DNA of 64,000 nucleotides from assembly GCF_001874645.1 (NCBI RefSeq), contig NZ_CP017886.1, positions 558,001-622,000 of the forward strand, given 5' to 3'. The notes beneath the pieces were generated by a model that had not been told where the DNA came from, ran no database searches, and saw nothing but the letters and a program-made list of their open reading frames with translations. The translations under genes were made by a program, and so were the position numbers. Positions 48,156 through 56,889 of this stretch are shown here, piece by piece. How positions within the stretch are numbered: the first letter of the stretch is position 1; the number at the start of each line of letters is the position of its first letter. Origin of the DNA: Pseudomonas frederiksbergensis (GTDB lineage: Bacteria; Pseudomonadota; Gammaproteobacteria; Pseudomonadales; Pseudomonadaceae).

Positions 48156-48411
48156 GGAGGCTTCACCTTGCTGTGCGTAATCGTGTCCAACGGCTCATCC
48201 ATAGGAAAATACGCCAGTTTCCTACACGAACTGAAGCACTAGCGTACAACATCAATCGAAACCCCCGCAGGCCCCGTCAGACAAGACTTCCGCCCCACTT
48301 TGGTGCTTTCAGACACATGAAAAAATTCACTGGACATGTAGCATAAATTACATAAATACTGATTTAACGGATTATGAAATAAAAGCAACACAGCCTGCAG
48401 CAGGAGCTCGG
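48156..48411. promoter_or_regulatory. Divergent region upstream of cobF and the rpiR-type gene, with an AT-rich dyad
   Basis: 256 bp, markedly AT-rich between 48300 and 48390. ATGTA-N8-TACAT (48336-48353) is a perfect short dyad about 60 bp before the regulator start and could be its operator. GCAGGAG precedes the ATG. No cobalamin riboswitch was recognised upstream of cobF. Confidence 0.4.
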
Positions 48412-49266
48412 ATGCCCTCACTCAGAGACCGGATCACCGATCCCGGCCTGGACCTCACGCCGTCGGAACGCAAAGTCATACGTGCATTGCTGGACCAGTA
48501 CCCGCGTAACGGGCTGGGCCCGATGTCGCGTCTCTCCGAGCATGCCGGCGTCAGCGATCCGACCATCGTGCGACTGGTGAAAAAGCTCGGCTTCGGTGGC
48601 TATGCCGATTTCCAGGACACGCTCCTCAGCGACATGGATCACCGGCTGCGCTCGCCCAGCGCGCTGTTGCAACCGCGTTCGCACCTCAAGCAAGACGATG
48701 CCTGGACCCATTATCTGGCGGGCAGTCACCGCGCCCTGCTCGAAACCCAGGCCCTGACCCAACCGGAAGATGTGCGCATTCTGGCGCAATGGCTGCTCGA
48801 TGTACGGCATCAGGTGCATTGCTTCGGCGGACGCTTCAGCAGCTTCCTCGCCCAGTACCTGCTCAATCACTTGCGCCTGTTGCGTGCAGGCTGCTTCGCC
48901 CTGGAAGACAACGCACAACTGCCCGATCGCCTGTTCGATGTTCAACGCCAGGACGTGGTGCTGGTGTTCGACTATCGACGCTATCAATCCCAGGCACTGC
49001 GCGTCGCCAGCGCGGCCAAGAGCCGGCATGCGCGCGTCGTGTTGTTCACCGACATCTACGCCTCGCCGCTGCGCGAGATGGCAGATCTGGTGATCACCGC
49101 CCCCGTGGAGTCGGCGTCGGCCTTCGACACCCTGGTACCGGCGCTGGCCCAGGTCGAAGCATTGATTGCCTGCCTGACGCTGCGTTGCCCCGATCTTGCC
49201 GAGCGACTGGAAGGTATCGACGCGCTACGAAGCGATTTCACCACTCACCTGCTGGAGGAAAAATAA
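48412..49266 (+). CDS. MurR/RpiR family transcriptional regulator with SIS domain
   Basis: 284 aa. N-terminal HTH_6 domain (about residues 12-80; LSEHAGVSDPTIVRLVKKLG is the helix-turn-helix) and a C-terminal SIS domain (about 110-250; HCFGGRFSSFLAQYLLNHL, QDVVLVFDYRRYQSQAL), which in the family senses a small, often phosphorylated, metabolite. It heads a run of catabolic-looking genes in the same direction, 2 bp before the hydrolase, so it probably controls them. From memory P. aeruginosa PA5506-PA5510 has the same order. Confidence 0.93.
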   Translation: MPSLRDRITDPGLDLTPSERKVIRALLDQYPRNGLGPMSRLSEHAGVSDPTIVRLVKKLGFGGYADFQDTLLSDMDHRLRSPSALLQPRSHLKQDDAWTHYLAGSHRALLETQALTQPEDVRILAQWLLDVRHQVHCFGGRFSSFLAQYLLNHLRLLRAGCFALEDNAQLPDRLFDVQRQDVVLVFDYRRYQSQALRVASAAKSRHARVVLFTDIYASPLREMADLVITAPVESASAFDTLVPALAQVEALIACLTLRCPDLAERLEGIDALRSDFTTHLLEEK

Positions 49267-49268
49267 GG

Positions 49269-49913
49269 ATGTTTATGCTCCCCCATCACTCACCCCGCGA
49301 CCTGCCGTTTGCTACCGAGCACACTGCGCTCCTGCTGGTGGACATGCAGCGTGCCTGGCTTGAGCCGCAGTTCGACCCTCATCTGCAAGGACCTGACGCC
49401 GAGTACTTCCTCAAGCGCACCCGCCAACAGGTGATTCCCAACCAGCTCAGGCTGTTGGCCGCCGTGCGCACGGCTCGGCAGAACGTCCTGCATACCATTA
49501 TCGAAAGCCTCACCGCCGATGGTCGCGACCGCTCGCTGGACCACAAACTGTCGGACATGCACCTGCCCAAAGGCTGCCCGCAAGCCGCGATCATCGAAGA
49601 ACTGACACCGGTCGAGAACGAAATCGTCTTGCCCAAGACCTCCTCCGGGGTCTTCAACTCGACCCACATCGACTACGTGCTGCGCAACCTGCAAACCCGC
49701 CACCTGATCATCGCCGGTATCGTCACCGACCAGTGCGTCGACATGGCCGTGCGCGATGCCGCTGACCGCGGTTATCTGGTGACGTTGGTCGAAGACGCCT
49801 GCGCGACCTACACCGAGCAACGCCATCTGGCGTGCCTGAACGCAATCAAGGGCTATTGCTGGATCACCGACACGCAGACTGTGCTCGACCGTTTGCAGGC
49901 GTTGCAGGCATGA
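49269..49913 (+). CDS. Isochorismatase-fold cysteine hydrolase
   Basis: 214 aa. The catalytic triad of the superfamily is complete: Asp25 (LLVDMQRAW), Lys123 (LPKTSSGVFN) and Cys156 (VTDQCVDMAVRDA), with the cis-peptide region before the Cys (IIAGIVTDQC). With a Cys nucleophile the family includes amidases such as nicotinamidase, N-carbamoylsarcosine amidase and biuret hydrolase. GAGG and AAGG precede the ATG at 49269; a second ATG at 49275 is possible. Neighbours suggest it hydrolyses an amide intermediate, but the substrate is unknown. Confidence 0.88.
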   Translation: MFMLPHHSPRDLPFATEHTALLLVDMQRAWLEPQFDPHLQGPDAEYFLKRTRQQVIPNQLRLLAAVRTARQNVLHTIIESLTADGRDRSLDHKLSDMHLPKGCPQAAIIEELTPVENEIVLPKTSSGVFNSTHIDYVLRNLQTRHLIIAGIVTDQCVDMAVRDAADRGYLVTLVEDACATYTEQRHLACLNAIKGYCWITDTQTVLDRLQALQA

Positions 49914-51262
49914 GTCGCACCCACAACAGTGAGCCCCTGACGCCCGTGGCAATGACCACCATCGTCACCACAGACCTGATCGGCGTGACCCGCGGCCGGT
50001 CGTTTCCCACTGATGAACTGGAGCACTACCAGGCCGCCGGTTGCGGCTGGGTCCCGGCCAACAGTGCGCTGACCCCGCAAGACATCATCGCCTCAAGCAA
50101 CCCGTGGGGTGCCTACGGCGACTTGCGGCTGATCCCTGATCTCGCCAGCCGCGTGACCGTCAGCAACGGCCCCGATGCCAGTGCACCGGCCCTGGATTTT
50201 ATCCATGGCGACATTTGCGAAACCGACGGTCGCCCGTGGGCTGCCTGCCCACGGACACTGTTGCGCAATGAAGTGCAGCGTTACCACGACGAACTGGGGC
50301 TGCAGATCACCTCGGCCTTCGAGCACGAATTCAACCTCACCACCGACAGCGCCCAGGCCGAGCATCTGGCATTTTCGCTGGAGGCCCAGCGTCAGGGCGC
50401 AGCGTTCGGCGGCTGGCTGCTCAGCGCCCTGCGCGCAGGTGGGGCCGAGCCGGAAATGTTCCTGCCGGAATATGGCAAACACCAATACGAAATCACCTGC
50501 CGGCCGACCCAGGGTGTTGCGGCGGCCGATCGCGCGGTCAACGTGCGCGAGATCACGCGCGAGATCGCCCGGCAAATGGGCCTGAACCTGAGCTTTGCGC
50601 CCAAGACTTCCGAGCACGCGGTGTGCAACGGCGTACACCTGCACCTGAGCCTGCACGACCTGTCCGGCCATCCCGTGCTGTATGACGCCGGGACCGCCAA
50701 TGGTCTGTCGACCCTTGGCCAGCACTGGGCCGCAGGCGTGCTGCGCTACCTGCCGGCACTCTGCGCGTTGACGGCACCGACACCGATTTCCTATGAGCGC
50801 CTGCAACCGCATCACTGGAGTGCGTCGTACGCGTGCCTGGGTCAACGCAACCGTGAAGCCTCGCTGCGTATCTGTCCGACCATGAGCCTCGGCGGCAAAT
50901 CCGAGGCCGCACAATACAACCTCGAATTCCGTGCCATGGACGCCACGGCCTCCCCTCATCTGGCGATGGCCGCCGTGCTGATTGCCGGCCGACTGGGCAT
51001 CGAGCAACGCCTGGCGCTAAACGCGATCACCGATGAAGTCCCGGACTCACTGAATGAAGAACAACGCCAGCGCCGCGGTATCGTCGCCCTGCCCGCGTCA
51101 CTCACTCAGGCCCTGAGCCACTTGCGGAGCAGCGAGGCCTTGCTTGAAGCCCTGCCGCGCGCGTTGCTCGACACCTACTTCGCCGTCAAAATCGAGGAAC
51201 TTGCCTTGACCCAACACCTGTCGCCCGCCGAACTGTGTGAGCACTATGCACGCCTCTACTGA
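49910..51262 (+). CDS. Glutamine-synthetase-like gamma-glutamyl ligase (PuuA-like family)
   Basis: 450 aa. Start ATG at 49910, overlapping the hydrolase stop (ATGA). Glutamine-synthetase motifs: metal ligands Glu138 and Glu140 (AFEHEFNLT), the nucleotide/metal stretch NGVHLHLSL (His243, His245), NREASLRI with Arg320, and LEFRAMDATASPHLAMAA with Arg341. This is the class that joins glutamate to amines other than ammonia, as PuuA does with putrescine. From memory the P. aeruginosa relative PA5508 has been studied as a glutamine synthetase homologue. The amine used here is not predictable. Confidence 0.88.
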   Translation: MSRTHNSEPLTPVAMTTIVTTDLIGVTRGRSFPTDELEHYQAAGCGWVPANSALTPQDIIASSNPWGAYGDLRLIPDLASRVTVSNGPDASAPALDFIHGDICETDGRPWAACPRTLLRNEVQRYHDELGLQITSAFEHEFNLTTDSAQAEHLAFSLEAQRQGAAFGGWLLSALRAGGAEPEMFLPEYGKHQYEITCRPTQGVAAADRAVNVREITREIARQMGLNLSFAPKTSEHAVCNGVHLHLSLHDLSGHPVLYDAGTANGLSTLGQHWAAGVLRYLPALCALTAPTPISYERLQPHHWSASYACLGQRNREASLRICPTMSLGGKSEAAQYNLEFRAMDATASPHLAMAAVLIAGRLGIEQRLALNAITDEVPDSLNEEQRQRRGIVALPASLTQALSHLRSSEALLEALPRALLDTYFAVKIEELALTQHLSPAELCEHYARLY

Positions 51263-51998
51263 GTCTACTGAACGTGGGCTCTACACCGAGCCGGCTTACA
51301 GCCTGAGTCGGGAAGCGTCCGAGCACCCGCTGATTCTGGTGTGTGAACACGCCAGCCGCTACATCCCGCCGGCATTGAACGATCTGGGGTTGAGCCGCGA
51401 GGCGGCGCACGCACACATTGCCTGGGACATCGGCGCGCTGGCGCTGGCCGAAAGCCTGTCCAAAGCCCTCGGCGCGACCCTGCTGGCGGCCAATTACTCC
51501 CGCCTGCTGATCGACCTCAATCGCCCGTTGCAGGCCCCGGACAGCATCCCGGCCAAGAGCGAAATTTATCAGGTGCCCGGCAATCAGGACCTCGACGAGG
51601 CGACCCGCGAGTACCGGCGCCAATGCCTGTTTGAGCCGTTTCACACACGCCTTGGCGAACTGATCGATACACGCGTGGCCGAGGGCCGCAGGGTGCGGCT
51701 GGTGGGCATTCACAGCTTCACGCCGATCTACTTCGGCCAGCCCCGAGCACTGGAAACCGGTGTGCTGTATGGGCAGGCCGAGGATTATGCGAAACGGCTG
51801 ATCGACGGGTTGGCCAGGCATTCACTGCGGGTCGCCGGCAATCAGCCCTATAAAATCAATCCGGCAGCAGACATGACGGTGCCGGTTCACGGCGATGCCC
51901 GTGGCATCGACTCGGTGCTGATCGAGGTGCGCAATGACCTGTTGCGCAATCGGCTGGCGGTCCAGACCTGGAGCGATTATCTGGCGCCGCTGCTGTAG
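51246..51998 (+). CDS. N-formylglutamate amidohydrolase-like protein
   Basis: 250 aa. I choose the ATG at 51246, inside the end of the ligase gene; a GTG at 51237 is an alternative. Family motifs: LVCEHASRYIPPAL, AWDIGALALAESLSKALGAT, and ANYSRLLIDLNRPL, then LVGIHSFTPIYFG. HutG-type members cleave N-formylglutamate to formate and glutamate; here there are no hut genes, so another N-acyl amino acid or a glutamyl conjugate is more likely. It overlaps the ligase gene by 17 bp, indicating coupling. Confidence 0.85.
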   Translation: MHASTESTERGLYTEPAYSLSREASEHPLILVCEHASRYIPPALNDLGLSREAAHAHIAWDIGALALAESLSKALGATLLAANYSRLLIDLNRPLQAPDSIPAKSEIYQVPGNQDLDEATREYRRQCLFEPFHTRLGELIDTRVAEGRRVRLVGIHSFTPIYFGQPRALETGVLYGQAEDYAKRLIDGLARHSLRVAGNQPYKINPAADMTVPVHGDARGIDSVLIEVRNDLLRNRLAVQTWSDYLAPLL

Positions 51999-52072
51999 AG
52001 CCACGGCCTCAAGCGAACAGTTTCAAGCTGCAGAAAAACAGGGATGTATCACAACAATAACAAACGCCATAG

Positions 52073-52101
52073 GGTGTTTTGACCTGCCAGGTTCAAACAC
52101 C
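52073..52101 (+). promoter_or_regulatory. 29-bp palindrome upstream of the APC permease
   Basis: GGTGTTTTGACCTG / CAGGTTCAAACACC around one base: 13 of 14 positions pair, one as G-T. It lies 33 bp before the permease start. There is no T-run, so it is a likelier operator or mRNA structure than a terminator. Confidence 0.55.
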
Positions 52102-52133
52102 GTGCCGTAGTGGCTTACAAGGAGAACTGCTTC

Positions 52134-53484
52134 ATGGAAATAGAAGAATTCGGCTACAAGCAAGAGTTGAAACGCAGCCTGTCGCTGACCGATCTGGTGG
52201 TTTACGGGATGATTTTCATGATCCCCATCGCCCCGTTCGGGGTGTATGGCTACGTGAACCAGGAGGCACCCGGCATGGTGCCGCTGGCCTACATCATCGG
52301 CATGGTGGCAATGCTGTTCACGGCATTGAGTTACGGCAGCATGGCGCGGGCCTTTCCGATCGCCGGCTCGGTCTACTCCTATGCTCAACGCGGGCTGAAC
52401 CCGCATGTCGGCTTTATCGCCGGCTGGCTGATGCTGCTCGACTACCTGCTGATCCCGCCGCTGCTCTACGTGTATGCGGCGATGGCGTTGAATCACCTGT
52501 ACCCGGACATTCCCAAGGTCGGTTTCATCCTCGCCTTCCTGGTCAGCGCGACCTTCGTCAACCTGCGGGGAATCACCTTTACCGCACGGATGAACATTAT
52601 CTTTCTGCTGGCACAACTGGTGGTGCTGGGGATCTTTCTGTTCTATGCCTGGACCGCCTTGCACGGGGGTGCCGGTAACGGCCAGTTGACCCTGGCGCCG
52701 CTGTACAACCCTGAGCACTTCAACTTCGCGTTGCTGATGCAGGCGGTGTCGATTGCAGTGTTGTCGTTCCTGGGCTTCGATGCCATTTCGACCCTGGCCG
52801 AAGAGATCAAGGGCGATCCCGGCCGCAGCGTCGGCAAAGCCGCGTTGATCACGTTGGTGGTGATGGGGGTGATTTTCGTCGTGCAGACCTGGATCGCTAC
52901 GGACCTGGCCGCCGGCATGGGCTTCAAGTCCGCCGATACCGCGTTCTATGAAATCGCCGAAATCGCCGCCGGCAGCTGGCTGGCGACTGTCACCGGCGTG
53001 GCCACGGCGCTGGCCTGGGGCGTGGCGGTGGCGATCACCTCGCAAGCCGCCGTGTCGCGCCTGCTGTTTGGCATGGCACGGGACGGCAAACTGCCCAAAG
53101 TGCTGGCCAAGGTGCACCCCAAACACAACACCCCGTACGTCAGCATTTATCTGGTGGCGGTGCTGTCGCTGCTGATCTGCTACCTGTTCATCAATTCGGT
53201 GGACACCCTGACTTCATTGGTGAACTTCGGGGCCCTGAGCGGCTTCATGCTGCTGCACCTGACCGTGATCAACTACTTACTGGCGTCGACAGAAGTCCGG
53301 CCAGGTGATTCGCCATCTGATCTGCCCGGTGATCGGTTTCATCATCGTCAGCGCCATCCTGTACAACATGGGCGTCGATGCGCAGAAGCTGGGCGGCATC
53401 TGGATTGCCGTGGGTCTGGTCTACCTGTTTTTCCTCAACAGAATCGGCGCCAGCACCGTGTTGCCAGATCCCTCCAATAGTTGA
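52134..53484 (+). pseudogene. APC-family amino acid/amine permease, one-base frameshift near the end
   Basis: About 12-helix permease: SLTDLVVYGMIFMIPIAPFG, SYAQRGLNPHVGFIAGWLM and FLGFDAISTLAEEIKGDP are APC signatures. Start ATG at 52134 with AAGGAG upstream. At about codon 382 one extra T (53277-53278, AACTACTTACTGG) shifts the frame into an unrelated tail ending at 53480. Removing it restores a normal ending (YWRRQKSGQVIRHLICPVIG ... LPDPSNS) with a stop at 53484 and 449 aa. The last two helices are therefore lost as read. Sequencing error or recent mutation cannot be told apart. Confidence 0.87.
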
Positions 53485-53572
53485 AAAGGCCCGTGTTTGA
53501 TAAGTCGAGCGGTCGCTGACAGGGGTTAGCCGACCGCCGTTGTAGCGTGGGAACCGACAGTGATAGTCAAGC

Positions 53573-53589
53573 CTGATGCCTGGCATCAG
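53573..53589. promoter_or_regulatory. Perfect 17-bp palindrome upstream of the aruF-like gene
   Basis: CTGATGCC-T-GGCATCAG, 24 bp before the ATG and just before the AGGAG ribosome-binding site. Candidate operator. Confidence 0.55.
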
Positions 53590-53613
53590 ACCCTTTGATA
53601 CAGGAGTGCATCC

Positions 53614-54630
53614 ATGCTGGCCTTACGTCCAGTTCAGTTATCCGACCTGCCTCAGTTACAGCAACTTGCGCGTGACAGCCTGGTGGGCGTCACCTCATTG
53701 CCGGACGACACCGAGCGCCTGCGCCAGAAGATTCTCGCTTCCTGCGCATCGTTTGCCAGTGACGTGAGGAGCAATGGCCCGGAGAACTATTTTTTTGTGC
53801 TGGAGGACCTCGCCAGTCAACGGCTGCTGGGCTGTTCGGAAGTCCTCGCGACCGCCGGTTTCAACGAGCCCTTCTACAGCCTGCGCAACCGCCCGTTCAC
53901 CAGTGAGTCCCGCGAGCTGAATATTCAGCACGGGGTGCCGGCGCTGTCGTTATGCCAGGACCTCAGCGCCCACACCTTGCTGCGCGGTTTTCACGTCAAC
54001 ACCGAGCTTGAGCGCACGCCATCCTCGGAAATGCTTTCACGGGCCCGGCTGATGTTCATCGCCGCCCATCCTCAACGCTTTTCCGACGCGGTGATTACCG
54101 AAATCGTCGGCTACAGCAGCGACGCAGGTGAATCGCCGTTCTGGGATGCGCTGGGCAAGCACTTTTTCGACCTGCCCTATGCCGAGGCCGAACGTCTCTG
54201 CGGCGTGCAGAACCGAACCTTTCTCGCCGAGTTGATGCCGAACTACCCGATCTACGTGCCGATGCTGCCGCAAAGCGCTCAGGTGTGTATTGGCCGGATT
54301 CATCCGGATGGCCAGGAAGCCTTCGATATCCTTGAACGTGAAGGCTTCGAGACCAACAGCTACATTGATCTGTTCGACGGTGGGCCAACGCTGTTTGCGC
54401 GCACCCCGAGTATTCGTTCGATCGCCCAGAGCCGCACTGCAGTTGCGCACTTGAGCTCACACAGCGGCGGCAAGACGCTGTACCTGCTGAGCAATGACGC
54501 ACTGGAAAACTACCGGGCGATTGTCGCCGAACTGGACTGGAGCGCGGACGAGCCCGTCCTGCTCGACGCCACCCAGCTTGACGCCTTGCAACTGGACAAC
54601 GGCAGCCCGGTTCGGCTGATCGCGCTATGA
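53614..54630 (+). CDS. Arginine N-succinyltransferase alpha-subunit-like protein (AruF paralogue)
   Basis: 338-aa member of the AstA family, a GNAT-fold enzyme that moves succinyl from succinyl-CoA to the alpha-amino group of arginine or ornithine. Seen: ALRPVQLSDLPQLQQLARDS, SRARLMFIAAHPQRFSDAVI, FWDALGKHFFDLPYAEAE and SYIDLFDGGPTLFA. In Pseudomonas the enzyme is a heteromer of AruF and AruG, and the following gene supplies the second subunit. The usual partners aruC, D, B, E are absent, so this is probably a second copy with a changed substrate. Confidence 0.87.
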   Translation: MLALRPVQLSDLPQLQQLARDSLVGVTSLPDDTERLRQKILASCASFASDVRSNGPENYFFVLEDLASQRLLGCSEVLATAGFNEPFYSLRNRPFTSESRELNIQHGVPALSLCQDLSAHTLLRGFHVNTELERTPSSEMLSRARLMFIAAHPQRFSDAVITEIVGYSSDAGESPFWDALGKHFFDLPYAEAERLCGVQNRTFLAELMPNYPIYVPMLPQSAQVCIGRIHPDGQEAFDILEREGFETNSYIDLFDGGPTLFARTPSIRSIAQSRTAVAHLSSHSGGKTLYLLSNDALENYRAIVAELDWSADEPVLLDATQLDALQLDNGSPVRLIAL

Positions 54631-54661
54631 AGCAGATCTTCCGCACTCAAGGAACTCCATC

Positions 54662-55696
54662 ATGATCGTGCGCCCGGTTCAAATGACCGACCTGCCCGCG
54701 TTACTGGCGCTGGCACGCCGCGCCGGCCCGGGGTTCACCACACTGCCGGCCAACGAGGAACGTCTGACCCTGCGCGTACGCTGGGCGCAGCGGACCTTTG
54801 CCGGCCAGGTTGAACGGGCCGACGCCGACTACTTGTTCGTGCTCGAAGACGACGATCAGCAAGTGATCGGCGTCAGCGCCCTGGCAGGTGCCGTCGGGCT
54901 GCGTGAGCCCTGGTACAACTACCGCGTCGGGTTGACGGTCAACACCTCGGCCGACCTGGGGATCCGCCGACAGATCCCGACGTTGTTTCTCAACAATGAG
55001 ATGACCGGCCAATCGGAAATCTGCTCGTTGTTCCTGCGCCCGGATCAGCGTCAGGGCCATAACGGCCGACTGCTGTCGGTCGCGCGATTGCTGTTTGTCG
55101 CCGAGTTCCCGCACTTGTTCGGCGAAAAACTGATCGCCGAGCTGCGCGGCAGCACCGACGAGCAAGGGTGCTCGCCGTTCTGGGACAGCCTGGGCCGACA
55201 TTTTTTCAAAATGGATTTCAGCCACGCCGATCACCTGTCCGGGCTCGGCAACAAGTCGTTCATCGCCGAGCTGATGCCACGTCAGCCGCTGTACACTTGC
55301 CTGCTCACCGAGCAAGCTCAGGCGGTCATCGGCAAGGCCCATCAAAACGCCGAACCGGCGCGCAGAATCCTCTGCAACGAAGGCTTTTCCCATAAGGGTT
55401 ACATCGACATCTTCGACGGCGGTCCGGTCATCGAAGCCCAGGTCTCGAAGATCCGTGCCGTGCGCAACAGCCAGTCGCTGGACCTGGTGGTCGGCACACC
55501 TGACGACAATGCACCGCTCTGGCTGATCCATAACCAACGCCTGGAAAACTGCCGCATCACCGCTGCCCGCGCCCGACTGGTCGGCAACAGCTTGCTGGTC
55601 GATCGCCTGACCGCCAAACGCCTGCAATTGCAAACAGGCAGCTCGGTGCGCGCCGTACCTTTGCTCAAGCAACAGCGGCAGGCGGTTGCCGCATAA
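54662..55696 (+). CDS. Arginine N-succinyltransferase beta-subunit-like protein (AruG paralogue)
   Basis: 344 aa, same family as the preceding gene and 31 bp after it. Seen: IVRPVQMTDLPALLALARRA, SLFLRPDQRQGHNGRLLSV (the acyl-CoA loop), FWDSLGRHFFKMDFSHAD, and KGYIDIFDGGPVIEAQ. The pair mirrors the aruF-aruG order. The conserved Arg/Gln/His acyl-CoA loop is better preserved here than in the alpha-like subunit. Terminator follows, so this ends the unit. Confidence 0.88.
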   Translation: MIVRPVQMTDLPALLALARRAGPGFTTLPANEERLTLRVRWAQRTFAGQVERADADYLFVLEDDDQQVIGVSALAGAVGLREPWYNYRVGLTVNTSADLGIRRQIPTLFLNNEMTGQSEICSLFLRPDQRQGHNGRLLSVARLLFVAEFPHLFGEKLIAELRGSTDEQGCSPFWDSLGRHFFKMDFSHADHLSGLGNKSFIAELMPRQPLYTCLLTEQAQAVIGKAHQNAEPARRILCNEGFSHKGYIDIFDGGPVIEAQVSKIRAVRNSQSLDLVVGTPDDNAPLWLIHNQRLENCRITAARARLVGNSLLVDRLTAKRLQLQTGSSVRAVPLLKQQRQAVAA

Positions 55697-55781
55697 TGTG
55701 CCAAATGCCCGCTATTGATGTGCCAACACGGCCCCTGCAGCAAACCCTTTCGCCACAAACCCAATCAAAAGCAAAAAGCAA

Positions 55782-55806
55782 AAAGCCCGCGCATGGCGGG
55801 CTTTCT
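55782..55806 (+). terminator. Intrinsic terminator after the aruG-like gene
   Basis: AAAGCCCGC / GCGGGCTTT stem around GCATG, preceded by an A-rich stretch, so it may also serve the opposite-strand gene at 55915. Confidence 0.82.
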
Positions 55807-55914
55807 GTTGATGGGGTCAAATCCTTTTGTCAGCTCAATTTGCGCTCCAGTATGTGAGCGATTCGTGAAAAACCTGTCGCAGAATTGAAAAAAAGACGGA
55901 CCGCACTGAACACT

Positions 55915-56247
55915 CTATTGAACTGAATCCGAAGCTGGCTCCGGCAACCGCCGCCCGAGTACATCCAGCAGATCACAACCGTCACGCAACGGAATGGCGC
56001 ACAGCAAGGCGAAGTCGTTGAGGATCACCGAGTCGCTGGCAATCTCCCCCCGCATGGCCAGGTTCTCCAGCACCTGAGTCACCGCACGAATGCGATAACC
56101 GGCTGCGCTGAGCAGGATATCAAGCGGCGCGTGGGTATCGACGAACAGGGTCGGCATGTCACAGCAGTTACTGGTGAGGGCCATGTATCGGTTGGAAGGG
56201 TGGGAAGTGGGCGGGACGTAGGGTGGATCGGGGTTGTAGGTATTCAT
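55915..56247 (-). CDS. Small Pseudomonas-type hypothetical protein (possibly DUF6124/DUF3077-like)
   Basis: 110 aa with the ATG at 56247 (MNTYNPDPPYVPPTSHP), preceded by AGAGG; a longer start at 56280 adds no support. The proline-rich N-terminus, the phrase PTLFVDTHAPLDILLSAAGYRI, then a helical part VTQVLENLAMRGEIASD resemble a small, frequently multicopy protein family I know from fluorescent pseudomonads; the family name is uncertain. No signal peptide or membrane helix. Function unknown. Its upstream region is unusually structured. Confidence 0.65.
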   Translation of the reverse strand: MNTYNPDPPYVPPTSHPSNRYMALTSNCCDMPTLFVDTHAPLDILLSAAGYRIRAVTQVLENLAMRGEIASDSVILNDFALLCAIPLRDGCDLLDVLGRRLPEPASDSVQ

Positions 56248-56653
56248 ATTCAAGCCTCTAGTAGGTATGGAAGCTGCCATCGGCCTTCCTACAGGCTTGG
56301 GTGGCAGCTATACGCGGGGTAGGAATACCGAGTACCAGAGAAACTCGACCACACCGAAGCGTGCCCGCGCATAGCCGCCGCAACTGATCTTACGGGCACA
56401 CAGTAACGGCCGCAAATCAGGTGTCGACGCTTACGCGTCTCTCATGGTTTCGAAGGGTTCCTACACCCTGTCACTGAATGTGCAGTGACACCTGAAGCCT
56501 ATCGATGAAGCTCATTTCAAACCAGTTCATGAACACCGCCGCAACATGCGGGAAATCTCCGACGAGTTCGCCCGGAAACCTCACCGCCTGACCGACCGCC
56601 TTCGCGGGCATAGAAATCTACACAACTTTGAAATGCCACGCAGAACTACGCCC
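56248..56653 (-). other. Structured non-coding region upstream of the small hypothetical gene
   Basis: About 400 bp without a gene. It holds GACGC-TTAC-GCGTC (56426-56439) and a perfect hairpin TGTCACTG-AATGTG-CAGTGACA (56469-56490), with TTTCGAAGGGTTCCTACA between them. I recall very similar sequence upstream of related small genes in other pseudomonads. It may be a leader or promoter element. Confidence 0.45.
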
Positions 56654-56798
56654 GTAGCAGCTGTCGAGCCTGCGAGGCGGCGTTCGGCCGCGCAGCGGTC
56701 GTAAAATCAGCCACCGCGTTCTTTCGGGAAAACCGTGCACTCAGGATTTGCGAGGACTTCGTCCTCGAACGCAGCCTCGCAGGCTCGACAGCTGCTAC
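56654..56798. repeat. Long-armed inverted repeat, second REP family
   Basis: Perfect 25-bp arms (56654-56678 and 56774-56798; GTAGCAGCTGTCGAGCCTGC...) enclose 95 bp with GCGTTCGGCCGCG and AGCGGTCGTAAAA, also found in the element at 12293-12426. Confidence 0.88.
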
Positions 56799-56889
56799 GA
56801 GCGTAGACCTACAATCGTCCAACTTTTCGGGGTCAGTCCAAAGCGTGGGAACGATCAGCATCTAAAGTCGTACACGCCCCAACCACTCA

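Noticed and set aside
48336..48353. Cobalamin riboswitch upstream of cobF
   Set aside because: No B12-box-like sequence found in the gap; only a short AT-rich dyad.
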